Assembly (NCBI GenBank): GCA_031274555.1
Contig: JAISPZ010000098.1
Span: 1-64,000 of the forward strand
Direction: 5' to 3'
Source of the DNA: Bacteroidales bacterium
Lineage (GTDB): Bacteria; Bacteroidota; Bacteroidia; Bacteroidales; P3
DNA length: 64,000 nucleotides
The translations under genes and the position numbers were made by a program. Shown piece after piece: positions 1-9,346 of this stretch. The notes beneath the pieces were generated by a model, which saw only the letters and a list, made by a program, of their open reading frames with translations, did not search any database and was not told where the DNA came from. How positions within the stretch are numbered: position 1 is the first letter of the stretch; each line of letters starts with the position of its first letter.

Positions 1-1247
1 GCCTGCGTAATATCTTTGGCAGTAAACTTTTCTTTGCCGTCCGCAGCCGCATTTATCAGGCGCACCATTTCGAAAATGTGCGACAGAGCGATAGGGGAAT
101 TAAAGTCGTCATTCATCGCGTCAATCATGCCGTTTTCGATTGCCGACAGTTTTTCGCTCACCGAAGAATTATCGCTGGCAGAAATCGTTTCGAGCGTTTT
201 ACTCGCCTGCGCAAGACGTTCCAATCCTTTTTCCGCCGCCTGCAATGCTTCGTTTGAAAAATCAAGTGTGCTGCGATAATGTGCCTGTAAGAGAAAAAAA
301 CGTATCGTCATCGGGCTGTACGCTTTTTCGAGCAGTGGATGATTGCCTGTAAAAAACTGCTCAAGTGAAATAGAATTACCAAGTGATTTACCCATTTTCT
401 TCCCATTCACCGTCACCATATTATTGTGCATCCAATAACGACATGGGTTGTTTCCGTAGGCAGCCTGCGCCTGCGCTATTTCCGCTTCGTGGTGAGGAAA
501 GACAAGATCCATTCCCCCGCCATGAATGTCGAAATTTTCGCCAAGATATTTATGCGACATCGCAGTACATTCGGTATGCCAACCCGGAAATCCTTCGCCC
601 CATGGCGACATCCAACGCATAATATGTTCCGCCTTAGCTTTTTTCCAGAGAGCAAAATCAAGCGGGCTTCGCTTCTCATCTTGAGCATCAAGATTGTCGC
701 GCGTGCCTGTAAGAAGTTCCTCTAACACTCTGCCCGACAATTTTCCGTAAAGTTTTTTTTCGCTGTTGTATTTGGAAAGATCGAAATACACAGAACCGTT
801 CACCTCATAAGCGTAGCCGTCCTTTAAAATTTCTTCGATTAGCTTAATCTGCTCTATGATATGTCCAGATGCAAGCGGTTCGATTGATGGGGGCAACAAT
901 CCGAGCATATCCATAAAATGATGATAGCGATTTGTGTAATACTGCGCTACCTCCATAGGCTCAATATGCTCCAAGAGGGCTTTTTTGGCAATCTTGTCTT
1001 CGCCGTCGTCTGCATCGTTTTCCAAATGTCCGACATCCGTAATATTGCGGACATAGCGAACTTTGTAGCCGAGATAAGTAAGATAGCGAAACACAAGATC
1101 GAATGTGATACCAGAACGTGCGTGACCAAGATGCGGGTCGCCATAGACGGTCGGACCGCACACGTAAAGCCCGACTAACGGCGGGTGTGACGGCGTAAAA
1201 CGTTCAACTGAACGTGAAAAAGTATTATATATTTTTATTTCAGACAT
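1..1247 (-). CDS. cysS: Cysteinyl-tRNA synthetase (C-terminus cut by window edge)
   Basis: Class I aminoacyl-tRNA synthetase that charges tRNA-Cys in the cytoplasm. About 415 codons are present; the usual length is 460-490, so the anticodon-binding C-terminal end lies outside the window. The N-terminus carries the zinc-site cysteine in [17 protein letters not shown] (about residues 29-45), which includes the HIGH-type motif [20 protein letters not shown] block follows, and then the KMSKS-type loop as KMGKSLGN near residue 284. The reading frame is open to the window edge. The start at 1247 ([10 protein letters not shown]) was chosen because it begins the family-typical N-terminus and lies 7 nt after a -7 promoter element. 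It is transcribed divergently from ruvX. Identification is secure. Confidence 0.95.
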   Translation of the reverse strand, partial: MSEIKIYNTFSRSVERFTPSHPPLVGLYVCGPTVYGDPHLGHARSGITFDLVFRYLTYLGYKVRYVRNITDVGHLENDADDGEDKIAKKALLEHIEPMEVAQYYTNRYHHFMDMLGLLPPSIEPLASGHIIEQIKLIEEILKDGYAYEVNGSVYFDLSKYNSEKKLYGKLSGRVLEELLTGTRDNLDAQDEKRSPLDFALWKKAKAEHIMRWMSPWGEGFPGWHTECTAMSHKYLGENFDIHGGGMDLVFPHHEAEIAQAQAAYGNNPCRYWMHNNMVTVNGKKMGKSLGNSISLEQFFTGNHPLLEKAYSPMTIRFFLLQAHYRSTLDFSNEALQAAEKGLERLAQASKTLETISASDNSSVSEKLSAIENGMIDAMNDDFNSPIALSHIFEMVRLINAAADGKEKFTAKDITQ

Positions 1248-1254
1248 CGGTCGG

Positions 1255-1262
1255 CAAAGTTA
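1255..1262 (-). promoter_or_regulatory. -7 element TAACTTTG for cysS, almost leaderless
   Basis: On the minus strand TAACTTTG matches the Bacteroidota -7 consensus TAnnTTTG exactly and ends 7 nt before the cysS ATG. Transcription would begin at or within a few bases of the start codon. Confidence 0.65.
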
Positions 1263-1365
1263 CAAAAAAGGTAACAATTAACATTCATAAGTTAAATACG
1301 TGGTCGGATGAAGTGGATTTTTTGTGTCGAAAAATTGTAATTTCGTAAATTAGTATGGTTGTGTA

Positions 1366-1785
1366 ATGGGAAGAATACTTGCAATAGATTATGGACAAAA
1401 GCGGACGGGGCTTGCTGTTACAGACCCGCTTAAAATAATTGCGACTGCGCTTACAACAGTGCAGACAAAGGATGTTTTGCAGTTTATTGCCGATTATTTA
1501 AAAAGAGAAGAAGTAGAAACAATTGTTGTCGGAGAGCCGAAGCAAATGAATGGAAAGCCATCCGAGAGCAGCCGTTATATTGAGCCGTTTGTAAAGAAGT
1601 TGAGAGAGATTTACCCGAAGATAAAAATAGAAAGGGCAGACGAAAGATTTACCTCAAAGATAGCTTTTCAGACCATGATAGACGCGGGCATAACGAAAAA
1701 AGCAAGACGGAACAAAGCGACAATAGACAAAATAAGTGCTGTGCTGATTTTGCAAAATTACTTGGAGAAAATCAATTACGAATGA
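1366..1785 (+). CDS. ruvX: RuvX/YqgF family putative pre-16S rRNA nuclease
   Basis: A 139-residue protein of the YqgF/RuvX RNase H-fold family, which processes the 5' end of 16S rRNA precursor and was earlier annotated as a Holliday-junction resolvase. The acidic DYG (8-10) follows the first strand. VVGEP (54-58) with QMNG, DERFTS (92-97) and a C-terminal DKISAVLILQNYL helix containing an Asp are the expected motifs. Length is normal for the family. The next gene is a peptide deformylase; this pairing is, to my knowledge, common in Bacteroidales. The final codons (INYE-stop) run into the ATTACGA repeat that fills the following gap, so the last residues may be repeat-derived. Confidence 0.93.
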   Translation: MGRILAIDYGQKRTGLAVTDPLKIIATALTTVQTKDVLQFIADYLKREEVETIVVGEPKQMNGKPSESSRYIEPFVKKLREIYPKIKIERADERFTSKIAFQTMIDAGITKKARRNKATIDKISAVLILQNYLEKINYE

Positions 1786-2135
1786 CGAATGACTAATTAC
1801 GAATTACGAATTACGAATTACGAATTACGAATTACGAATTAAAACAACCGACAACGATATGACAAACAATAAGTATTAACAACAACTACAACCAACAGGC
1901 ACAAACAACAGGCACAAACAACAGGCACAACCAACAGGCACAACCAACAGGCACAACCAACAGGCACAAACAACAGGCACAAACAACAGGCACAAACAAC
2001 AGGCACAAACAACAGGCACAAACAACAGGCACAACCAACAGGCACAACCAATAGGCACAACCAACAGGCACAACCAACAGGCACAAACAACAAGTGCGTC
2101 AGCCGTAATTCGTAATTCGTCATTCGTAATTGACT
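1786..2135. repeat. Composite fold-back repeat: ATTACGA heptamers flanking a 13-bp tandem array
   Basis: The 350-bp gap between ruvX and def is almost all repeat. It opens with about seven head-to-tail copies of the heptamer ATTACGA (1797-1841). Then comes an array with unit caggcacaaMcaa (13 bp), about 15 copies from 1890 to 2085, with A/C alternation and one caaTagg variant. It closes with gcgtcagc and the inverse heptamer (CGTAATT copies, 2105-2132). The outer arms are complementary, so the whole block could fold back on itself. No protein is supported here; the cysteine-rich minus-strand frames are low-complexity translations of the 13-mer. Confidence 0.9.
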
Positions 2136-2169
2136 TTGGTTTCGGAAGAATGTAAAAAAACAAAAATAT

Positions 2170-5100
2170 ATGATATATCCAATAGTTGCGTATGGAAACG
2201 CGATACTCCGTACGAGAGCAAAAGAAATTGAAAAAGGTGAAATTGACGTGAAGCAACTCGCTTCCGATATGTTTGAAACGATGGCTCATACTGGTGGTAT
2301 TGGGCTTGCAGCACCTCAAATAAATAAATCCGTAAGATTTTTTGTGCTTGATGCCGATGCTGTTTCGGAACATTTTCCCGAAGCAAAAGATATTAAGATG
2401 GCTATTGTAAATCCTGTGATATTAGAGGAATGGGGGGACGAGTGGACATATAACGAGGGATGTCTAAGTTTTCCCGGATTACACGAAGATGTTACTCGTA
2501 AATCGCGTGTAAGAGTTCGTTATCAAGACCTTGATTTTAATACTCATGAGGAAGAATTTGACGGCATTGTTGCGCGTATAATCCAGCACGAATACGACCA
2601 CTTGGAAGGAAAAGTTTTTACAGATAGATTAAGCTCAATCAGAAAAGTTTTTATCAGAGGGCGACTTGAAGATATTGCGAAAGGAAAAGTTAAGTCGAAT
2701 TATAGAGCAATTTTTGCAAAAGGTACGCGGGGAAAATTGTCGATATTGTTAATACTGTTGTTGTCACTTGGTATTGCAACGGCGCAAAAAACGCATTTTT
2801 ATGACGAACCTGACGCTACTTTTCGGTCAGCGGTAGAACTATATTCAAAAGCAAAATATGGCAGTGCACAAAAACAGTTTGAGTGGGTGTTGAAAAATTT
2901 AAAGCCAAGTAATGGTTACGATTATATGCGAGAGGAAGCGATGTACTATTCGGCAATGTGTAATATCAAACTTTTTCACTCTAACGCAGACGCTCCATTT
3001 ATCAGATTTTTGCAGGAATATCCGCAGAGCTCTCGCATTAGCAATATTTACTTCTCTCTCGGAAATTTTGAATATAATCTTAAGCAATATAAAAATGCTA
3101 TTGACTGTTACGAAAAAGTAGATGTTAATGCTCTCACCCCTGCCGAAAAAAATGAATTTGCTTTCAGAAAGGCATATTCGCTTCTTATGCAAAAAAAATA
3201 TCTCGATGCAGAAGTTCTTTTTTATTCTTTGATTGAGGAAGACACACGTTTTCGCATAATTTCTATTTATTACTACGCGTATTGTCTGTACGTGCAGGAA
3301 AAATATCAAAGTGCGAGAGTTGAGTACGAAAAGATAGAGGACGACCCATCGTTCGAGGCAATTATTCCGTATTTTATTTTACAAATTGATTACAAACAAA
3401 AAAAATATGATGAAGTAATAAATAAAGGATTAGAACTTCTGCCACAGGCAAAGGGTGAGCGCAAAACTGAAATATCTCATTTTATTGGTGATTCTTATTT
3501 TAAAAGGGGCAAGTATGCAGAGGCATTACCATTTTTGAAAACATATATACAACTGTCTTCCGAAAATCCATCTCCGTCTGATTACTACAATTTGGGCTTT
3601 GCCTGTTTCAGTATAAAAAAATACGACAGTGCTTCGTATTACTTACAAAAAGTTGCGACTCTATCCGATACTTCCAATCATCGTTTAATCCAGAGTGCGC
3701 TCTACCATTTGGGATATATTTACGCAAATTCAGGAAAAGTTCGCTTTGCAATGGAGTCGTTCAAAGATGCAGCTGCAATGGGTGATAACGCGGTGTTACA
3801 GGAAGATGCTTCGTATAATTATGCGAAGTTAATTCATCAAAAAGGTCAGGCGACCTATCAGGAAAGGATAGACGCGCTAAGAAGTTTTTTAGAAAAATAT
3901 CCGACATCTGTTTACAGGAATATAGTTCATTCTTATTTGGTTGATGTGTTAATGACAACGCGAAACTATAAGGAAGCACTTGGAACACTTGCGGAAATTC
4001 CATATAAAACGGCAGAGATGAAAGAGGCGGAACAGCGACTTTTTTTTGGTAGAGGTGTAGAACTTTTTAATATGGAAGATTATGAAAATGCTCTTTCTGC
4101 CTTTGTGTCGTGCGAACAAAACAGCTACAACGATGTTTATACATCAAAGGCAATTTATTGGAGTGGAGTATGTTTGGAGCAGCTTGGCAAAAGAGATGAA
4201 GCTGTAAAATGTTACAATAAATTTTTGTCGCTTCAAGCATCTAAAGGTACGGAAGAATATGCTTACGCTCTTTTTAATATGGGTATAATTCAAATGGAGC
4301 AAAAGCAATATGCCGCAGCGGTGTTGGAATTTAATCGATTTCTGCCTCTGACACAAAATCCGATTTATAAGCGTGACGCTTCGATAAATATTGCAGACTG
4401 TGAGTTTATGCAAAAAAAATATAGTACAGCTTTTGAGGATTACGAAAAAGCGATGTCTTTTAATAGCGATAGAAACGATTACATCTTATATCAGCAGGCG
4501 TTGTGCTCTGGAGCGCTGGCAAAATATGCTCAAAAAATATCGCTTCTGAAAAAGATAGACAGGAGTCCGCTAATGCCACTTGTGTTGAATGAGCTTGGAG
4601 CGACATATATGCTTTTAGAAAATAATCTTAAAGCGGAAGATGCCTATAATGAACTTTTATCATCATACCCGAACAGCCCTCTTGTGAAAAACGCTTATAT
4701 GAAAATGGGAATGATGAATTTTAATGAGGGCAGGAATAAAAAAGCACTTGAATATTTTAAAAATGTGATAGAAAAATACAATGGGACACAGGAAGCAAAA
4801 CAGTCACTGCTTACGGTAAAAAATATTTATATAGCGATAAATCGTCCTGACGAGTTTTTTGATTATGCAAAAAAACTTTCGGGTGTAAAGATTGATGAAC
4901 AGGAACAAGATTCTGTACTTTATCTTGCGGCGGAAAATATGTATTTAGACGGCAATTGCAACGAAGCGATTTCTTCTTTTGTGAAATATTTAACTCAATT
5001 TCCAAAAGGATTTTTTGTTGTTGAGGCATTGAATTATCTTGCCGATTGTGCGAACAAAACCGATAATAGAGTTCTTGCAAAAGAAACGTACGAAAAACTT

Positions 5101-5811
5101 GCGGCGATGATAGGAACTCCTTATACGGAACAGGCACTTCTTATGTCGGCAAACATGAATTTCTCCGATACAAATTATTCAAAAGCACTCGAATATTATA
5201 AAACTTTGCGCTCTGTCACTACTATCCCTGCAACTTTAGTTGCGGCGCAGTCGGGTGTCGTGCGTTCGTATTTGCAAATGAACAGAAAGAAAGAGGCTGT
5301 GGACGAAGCGCAGGCGTTGCTGAAAATGGATAATGTATCCGACAATCAAAAGGATGAGGCGAATATAGTTGTTGCACGTCTGTCACGTCAGATGGGGGAC
5401 AATGAGTTGAGTGACGAAGCGTATATGCGTCTTACGTCCTCAAAAAATCCGAATTATCAGGCAGAGGCGCGTTATATTCTGATTGAGGCTATGGTGCGGG
5501 ATGGTCTTCTTGTAGAGGCAGAACAAAAAATTCTTGATTATATCTCAGACGCTCCGAGCAATGATGAATATCTTGCAAAAATGTTTATTCTTTGGGCAGA
5601 TATTTATCAGCAGAGAGAAAATCTGTTGCAGGCAAAGCAGACGTTGCAGAGTATAATTGAAAATTATGATGGGGAAGATTTGAAAAAAATTGCGCAAGAT
5701 AAATATGATGAAATTTTACAAAAGGAAGCGGCTATTGAGGATAGAGAACGCTGGGAACGCGAAAGCAGAAGTGAGCAGAGTGCTCCTGAAATAGAGTTTC
5801 CGTCAATGTAA
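2170..5811 (+). CDS. def: Peptide deformylase fused in frame to an exported TPR protein
   Basis: Residues 1-187 are a complete peptide deformylase, which removes the formyl group from N-terminal Met: GIGLAAPQ (43-50), EGCLS (96-100) and HEYDH (140-144) supply the metal-binding Cys/His and catalytic Glu. The deformylase has no stop codon. The frame runs on through a hydrophobic, signal-peptide-like segment (about 189-206, ending ATAQ) into about 1,000 residues of tetratricopeptide repeats with a charged C-terminus. From general knowledge, Bacteroidales often carry def and a large exported TPR gene as separate neighbours, so this looks like a fusion by stop-codon loss. The TPR half could also be started internally at TTG 2737, directly before the hydrophobic segment. 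The deformylase call is secure; the functional state of the fusion is unknown. Confidence 0.88.
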   Translation: MIYPIVAYGNAILRTRAKEIEKGEIDVKQLASDMFETMAHTGGIGLAAPQINKSVRFFVLDADAVSEHFPEAKDIKMAIVNPVILEEWGDEWTYNEGCLSFPGLHEDVTRKSRVRVRYQDLDFNTHEEEFDGIVARIIQHEYDHLEGKVFTDRLSSIRKVFIRGRLEDIAKGKVKSNYRAIFAKGTRGKLSILLILLLSLGIATAQKTHFYDEPDATFRSAVELYSKAKYGSAQKQFEWVLKNLKPSNGYDYMREEAMYYSAMCNIKLFHSNADAPFIRFLQEYPQSSRISNIYFSLGNFEYNLKQYKNAIDCYEKVDVNALTPAEKNEFAFRKAYSLLMQKKYLDAEVLFYSLIEEDTRFRIISIYYYAYCLYVQEKYQSARVEYEKIEDDPSFEAIIPYFILQIDYKQKKYDEVINKGLELLPQAKGERKTEISHFIGDSYFKRGKYAEALPFLKTYIQLSSENPSPSDYYNLGFACFSIKKYDSASYYLQKVATLSDTSNHRLIQSALYHLGYIYANSGKVRFAMESFKDAAAMGDNAVLQEDASYNYAKLIHQKGQATYQERIDALRSFLEKYPTSVYRNIVHSYLVDVLMTTRNYKEALGTLAEIPYKTAEMKEAEQRLFFGRGVELFNMEDYENALSAFVSCEQNSYNDVYTSKAIYWSGVCLEQLGKRDEAVKCYNKFLSLQASKGTEEYAYALFNMGIIQMEQKQYAAAVLEFNRFLPLTQNPIYKRDASINIADCEFMQKKYSTAFEDYEKAMSFNSDRNDYILYQQALCSGALAKYAQKISLLKKIDRSPLMPLVLNELGATYMLLENNLKAEDAYNELLSSYPNSPLVKNAYMKMGMMNFNEGRNKKALEYFKNVIEKYNGTQEAKQSLLTVKNIYIAINRPDEFFDYAKKLSGVKIDEQEQDSVLYLAAENMYLDGNCNEAISSFVKYLTQFPKGFFVVEALNYLADCANKTDNRVLAKETYEKLAAMIGTPYTEQALLMSANMNFSDTNYSKALEYYKTLRSVTTIPATLVAAQSGVVRSYLQMNRKKEAVDEAQALLKMDNVSDNQKDEANIVVARLSRQMGDNELSDEAYMRLTSSKNPNYQAEARYILIEAMVRDGLLVEAEQKILDYISDAPSNDEYLAKMFILWADIYQQRENLLQAKQTLQSIIENYDGEDLKKIAQDKYDEILQKEAAIEDRERWERESRSEQSAPEIEFPSM

Positions 5812-5816
5812 GAGTC

Positions 5817-6002
5817 AATTACGAATTACGAATTACGAATTACGGCTGACGCGGTTGCTGTTTGTGCTTGTTGTTTGTGCTTGTCGTAATTCGTAATTGA
5901 AACACAATGTTAAATGAGCGTAAATTGTAGTTAAGCCAAGCTAAACAATATTAGAAACAACAAACGCAGGGTTCGTAATTCGTAATTCGTAATTCGTAAT
6001 TG
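5817..6002. repeat. ATTACGA fold-back repeat with two 13-mers
   Basis: Directly after the TPR stop, tcaATTACGAATTACG (about 5816-5831) is mirrored by CGTAATTCGTAATTga (5885-5900). The loop holds gctgacgc and two copies of the 13-mer in inverse orientation to the block at 1.9 kb (tgtttgtgcttgt). A second run of tcgtaat heptamers lies at 5970-6001, just before the next gene. Confidence 0.85.
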
Positions 6003-6056
6003 ATTTATGAAGTTACCCCGAAAATAAATTATAAAAGAGTTAATAAATTTAAACAG

Positions 6057-7769
6057 ATGAAGCGAAATATTATTATTGTTTGTTTTATAAGTGCGGCGAC
6101 TTTTCAAATGCAGTCGCAAGCACAAACGCCACCACAACAGGAGGTTTTTAATGAAAAAGTTGTTATTGTTGCTCCATATCAACCGTCCCTGATACAGCAG
6201 GCTGAAGCACCAGTATTCACTCCCGAAATATTTGACACATCAACTGTCACTATTACTCCTGAGAGCGATTATGTAATCTATTCCGTCCCCGAAAAGACAG
6301 AATATCCCATAGAGAATATGAAGCCCGCAAGAATTTCTGGAGAGCCTATAGATAAGCTGTTTCATCAACATTTGAAAGTTGGTTTCGGAAATTATTTAAC
6401 ACCACTTGCAGAGGCATATTTCAGCGTAGGACGTAACAAAAATTATGGCTTTGCAGCTTCGTACAAATACCTCGCTTCTTACGGAAAAATAAAAGAATAT
6501 TCCAAATACAAATCATCTTTCAGCGACCACGAATTGGATTTGCTTGGGCATATTTTTAAGCACCCTGATTTTACCGTAACACTTGGTGCTTACTACAATT
6601 ATCATCAGGTAAATTGCTATGGTGTCAATGATGATGTTGATACAACATTCGCTCACTCTTTTGATTTGAGCGATCAGCCACAACGATGGTATCAAAATTT
6701 TGGTTTCAGGGCGAAATTTGAAGACAATTCCACTTTGCCAGAACAGTGGAAATACATTGCGACAATGAGATATAACTTTAATTCCTCTGCGTGGCAATCA
6801 AGAGAAAATTCGATAGAACTTCTGGGATATATAGAAAAAAAATTGAATTATATAGACAGATATACAGATGAATTACGCGCTGGTGGTATCTTCGGATTTG
6901 ATGACTATACCCACAATGCCAACACAGCGGATAATACTCACAATTCATTTATTGTGAGAGTTGAGCCGACTGTCTATTATAAATTTATGAGTTTGGAACT
7001 TCGCGGCGGACTCCGTCTATACGTATTTGATGAAAAAGCACAATTCAATCCCATCGTTGATTTAAAATATCATATTGTGGATAAAATATTAACAGCATTC
7101 CTTGGAATTACAGGCAATGTAGAGCGTAACACTCTCGAAAAAATCTCAAATGTAAATCCGTATTTACATCCGCTCACCATAGACAATCTCGCGTTTTCAC
7201 AGGATAAATTTAATTTTTATATCGGCTTAAAAAGCAACATAAGTAAGAATATAGACGTTGCAGTGAAAGGTGAATTTATGCTTCGTAGCCAGATATTAAA
7301 TTTTACTCAGAACCCGTATCGTGCAGGCGTGTCTTATGTGGCGTACAATGATTTTGTTCCTGTATATTCCGAAGATCTTTTTTTCTTGAAGGTAAGAGGT
7401 GAGATGAATTTTCGCTGGGACGAGCGCATTTCTTCGCATATAGAAGCGACGTACAATTACTTTGACAACATACTTTATTACACTCCCGAATTTGAAGCAA
7501 AGGCAACATTCCGTTACAACATCAGAAACAAATTTATCATAACTACAGATATGGTTGGATATACGAATATGAAAGGTCTTGACCGCAATCTGAACGAAGT
7601 GACGGTCGAAGGTGGGTTTGATTGGAATCTCGGATTTGAATATAGATTTTTCCGCCGTTGGAGTGTCTTTGCCCAGGTTAATAATTTGATTGCAAAACGC
7701 TATTTTCGCTGGTACGACTATCCGAGTTACCGAGTGAATTTTATTGTTGGAGCAACTTTCAGCTTTTAG
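6057..7769 (+). CDS. Outer-membrane beta-barrel protein, TonB-receptor-like, function unknown
   Basis: A 570-residue exported protein. The start is placed at ATG 6057 (MKRNIIIVCFISAATF, signal peptide ending about QSQAQ) rather than at an upstream in-frame ATG at 6000, which would bury the signal peptide. A short periplasmic N-terminal part with repeated VIVAPYQPSL- and PEIF-type segments is followed by many alternating aromatic/polar strands (LKVGFGNY, AYFSVGRN, AEATYNYFDNILYY) and ends in an aromatic strand (VNFIVGATFSF), typical of an outer-membrane barrel. It resembles a Bacteroidales family often annotated TonB-dependent receptor, but no clear plug domain is visible. It follows the Def-TPR gene on the same strand, so the TPR part and this barrel may act together; that is inference. 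Confidence 0.75.
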   Translation: MKRNIIIVCFISAATFQMQSQAQTPPQQEVFNEKVVIVAPYQPSLIQQAEAPVFTPEIFDTSTVTITPESDYVIYSVPEKTEYPIENMKPARISGEPIDKLFHQHLKVGFGNYLTPLAEAYFSVGRNKNYGFAASYKYLASYGKIKEYSKYKSSFSDHELDLLGHIFKHPDFTVTLGAYYNYHQVNCYGVNDDVDTTFAHSFDLSDQPQRWYQNFGFRAKFEDNSTLPEQWKYIATMRYNFNSSAWQSRENSIELLGYIEKKLNYIDRYTDELRAGGIFGFDDYTHNANTADNTHNSFIVRVEPTVYYKFMSLELRGGLRLYVFDEKAQFNPIVDLKYHIVDKILTAFLGITGNVERNTLEKISNVNPYLHPLTIDNLAFSQDKFNFYIGLKSNISKNIDVAVKGEFMLRSQILNFTQNPYRAGVSYVAYNDFVPVYSEDLFFLKVRGEMNFRWDERISSHIEATYNYFDNILYYTPEFEAKATFRYNIRNKFIITTDMVGYTNMKGLDRNLNEVTVEGGFDWNLGFEYRFFRRWSVFAQVNNLIAKRYFRWYDYPSYRVNFIVGATFSF

Positions 7770-7778
7770 AATTTAGAA

Positions 7779-7862
7779 TTGGGCGTTCCCCCGCCCTCCG
7801 CCCCACAGAGCCACGCGCTGCAAAAAAGGGTTTCCGCTCCATCCCTAACGCGACCCCAACAG
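7779..7862 (-). repeat. GC-rich dispersed repeat, short copy A
   Basis: Read on the minus strand it runs gcgTTAGGGATggAGCGGAAA, then ccttttttgcagcg, and ends gGCGGGGGAACGCC. These blocks are shared with the copies at 8.7, 32.6 and 49.8 kb. This copy lacks the middle GATT...GACCCCG block. Flanked on both sides by aatttagaat. Confidence 0.8.
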
Positions 7863-7878
7863 AAAGGTATAATTTAGA

Positions 7879-8664
7879 ATGAAAATTTTTAATGATATAG
7901 CAGAATGGAAGAATGTACCCAACCCGATTGTTACGGTTGGGTCGTTTGACGGTGTCCACCTCGCGCACCGTTCAATAATCTCACTCCTTAATCACTACGC
8001 GGAAATTGAGCATGGCGAGAGTGTACTTATAACATTTCGTCCTCATCCCCGTCTTGTAATTCCCTGCGAAAATGATTTTAAGGAAAAATTTCGTCTTATA
8101 ACAACAGAGCGAGAAAAAATGTGGTACTTGGAAGATGCAGGTCTTAAAAATGTTTTGGTACTGCCGTTTACTGAAAAATTCTCATCTCTTTCGAGTGAAG
8201 AATTTATAAAAAAAGTTGTTGTCGATGCTGTTCATGCAAAAAAAATGATCGTTGGTTTTAATCATTCCTTTGGTCACGACCGTAGCGGTGGATACGACAA
8301 AATGCTTGAAATGGGGAATAAATACGGCTTCTCGGTCGATAAATATCCCGAATACATCGTCCACGACAAAAAAATAAGTTCGACCCATATACGAAAACTT
8401 ATTAAGGACGGAAAAATCACAGAAGTAAACGACTTACTCGGCTGCGAATTTATGATTATGGGAAGCTATGAAGATGGAAAATTAAAGACAGACGAGCCAC
8501 ATAAAATTATCCCTGCAAACGGCTGCTATCTCGCACGTGTAACCGCCGGTGGAATTATCCATTACGCCGTCTGCGAGGTGCGTGACGAAGAATGTCTTTT
8601 CCCCGACCTCTCATTCATCCCCGACAACACCTCTGCCACCGCCTGGCTCATCAAAGAATTATAA
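7879..8664 (+). CDS. ribF: RibF-like FAD synthetase with reduced riboflavin-kinase domain
   Basis: A 261-residue protein whose first about 185 residues match the FMN adenylyltransferase (FAD synthetase) part of RibF: TVGSFDGVHLAHR is the nucleotide-binding HxxH-type motif, followed by FRPHPR and ISSTHIRKLI. Bifunctional RibF is about 305-315 residues with a C-terminal riboflavin kinase whose hallmark is a PTAN motif. Here only about 75 residues remain; IIPANGCYLARV resembles the segment after PTAN, but no PTAN is present. It probably makes FAD from FMN but may not phosphorylate riboflavin. A second, complete RibF could be encoded elsewhere in the genome. Confidence 0.82.
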   Translation: MKIFNDIAEWKNVPNPIVTVGSFDGVHLAHRSIISLLNHYAEIEHGESVLITFRPHPRLVIPCENDFKEKFRLITTEREKMWYLEDAGLKNVLVLPFTEKFSSLSSEEFIKKVVVDAVHAKKMIVGFNHSFGHDRSGGYDKMLEMGNKYGFSVDKYPEYIVHDKKISSTHIRKLIKDGKITEVNDLLGCEFMIMGSYEDGKLKTDEPHKIIPANGCYLARVTAGGIIHYAVCEVRDEECLFPDLSFIPDNTSATAWLIKEL

Positions 8665-8712
8665 ATTAGTGCGTCAGCTGTAATTGACAATTAACAACGT
8701 AATTTGTAATTG
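8665..8712. repeat. Short gcgtcagc/ATTGACAATT repeat after ribF
   Basis: A small member of the same intergenic family: gtgcgtcagctgtaattgac, then aattaac and cgtaattTgtaattg, immediately after the ribF stop. Confidence 0.7.
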
Positions 8713-8713
8713 C

Positions 8714-8874
8714 ACAAGGCGGTGGGTCGCGTTAGGGATAGTAGCGGAAATCCTTTTTTGCAGCGGGGGCGCGTGGGGTGGCAGGTGGGCGGCTCTGCGG
8801 GTGGTGGGCAAAAAAGATTGCAGCGGATAGCCCGACCCCGCCCACGAAGCTCTGCGAGGGGGCGGGGGAACGCC
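8714..8874 (+). repeat. GC-rich dispersed repeat, long copy B
   Basis: A complete copy in plus orientation: GCGTTAGGGAT, AGCGGAAATCCTTTTTTGC, a G-rich centre, GCAAAAAAGATTGCAGCGGA, AGCCCGACCCCGCCC, then GGCGGGGGAACGCC. The CCTTTTTTGC and GCAAAAAAG blocks are complementary, so an RNA copy would form a long hairpin. Open frames across it are shadows of the high GC content. Confidence 0.85.
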
Positions 8875-9346
8875 ATAGCTTGTCAATCAATAACTTCATT
8901 TTTTCTGTTTTTGCTCTCTGTAATATCAAAAAATTATAAATCAATTGTTACTGCATTTTTGCCTGTATTTTGCGTAATATTTCTTCTAATCTTGCAGGCT
9001 TATCAAGAAATTATAAATCAACAACTCCCGCGCTATCACGCGTGGAATCGCCGTGTTAAAAGGTGTTAAGAGAAATGGTAGGATTAATGCAATTGATAAT
9101 ATCGCTTCAAACCTTTTGTACTTTTGCACCGTTTTCAAAAGTTAATGTTATTTGTTTTTAATCGTCCTCAATTAACGGGACATAGTTGTTGCAGACCGTA
9201 CGCAAATTTATCTTCTTTTCAGGAAGTACAGTGTCGCCACCCATCAACTGTTCGTGCGCAATACGCGCTAATCTAAATCATACAGGCTCCAATTCATTAC
9301 AGTTTTAAGCCTCTTTTTATCAATCTAAACAAACTAAATATTAGTT
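8875..9346 (+). promoter_or_regulatory. Long upstream region of the giant adhesin gene with -7 element at 9119-9126
   Basis: The stretch contains no convincing gene. Its clearest signal is TACTTTTG at 9119-9126, an exact TAnnTTTG match, which would give a 5' leader of more than 200 nt before ATG 9347. Two aagaaattataaatcaa-like blocks (about 8930 and 9007) form a degenerate direct repeat. Why the leader is so long is unknown. Confidence 0.5.

Noticed and set aside
1890..2085. Possible CRISPR array
   Set aside because: The 13-bp units abut with no unique spacers.
1839..2373. Cys/Leu/Val-rich minus-strand frames
   Set aside because: They translate the 13-bp tandem array in all frames; low complexity and no initiation signal.
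8674..9069. Arg/Pro-rich ORFs on both strands
   Set aside because: High-GC repeat element B gives open frames without family features.
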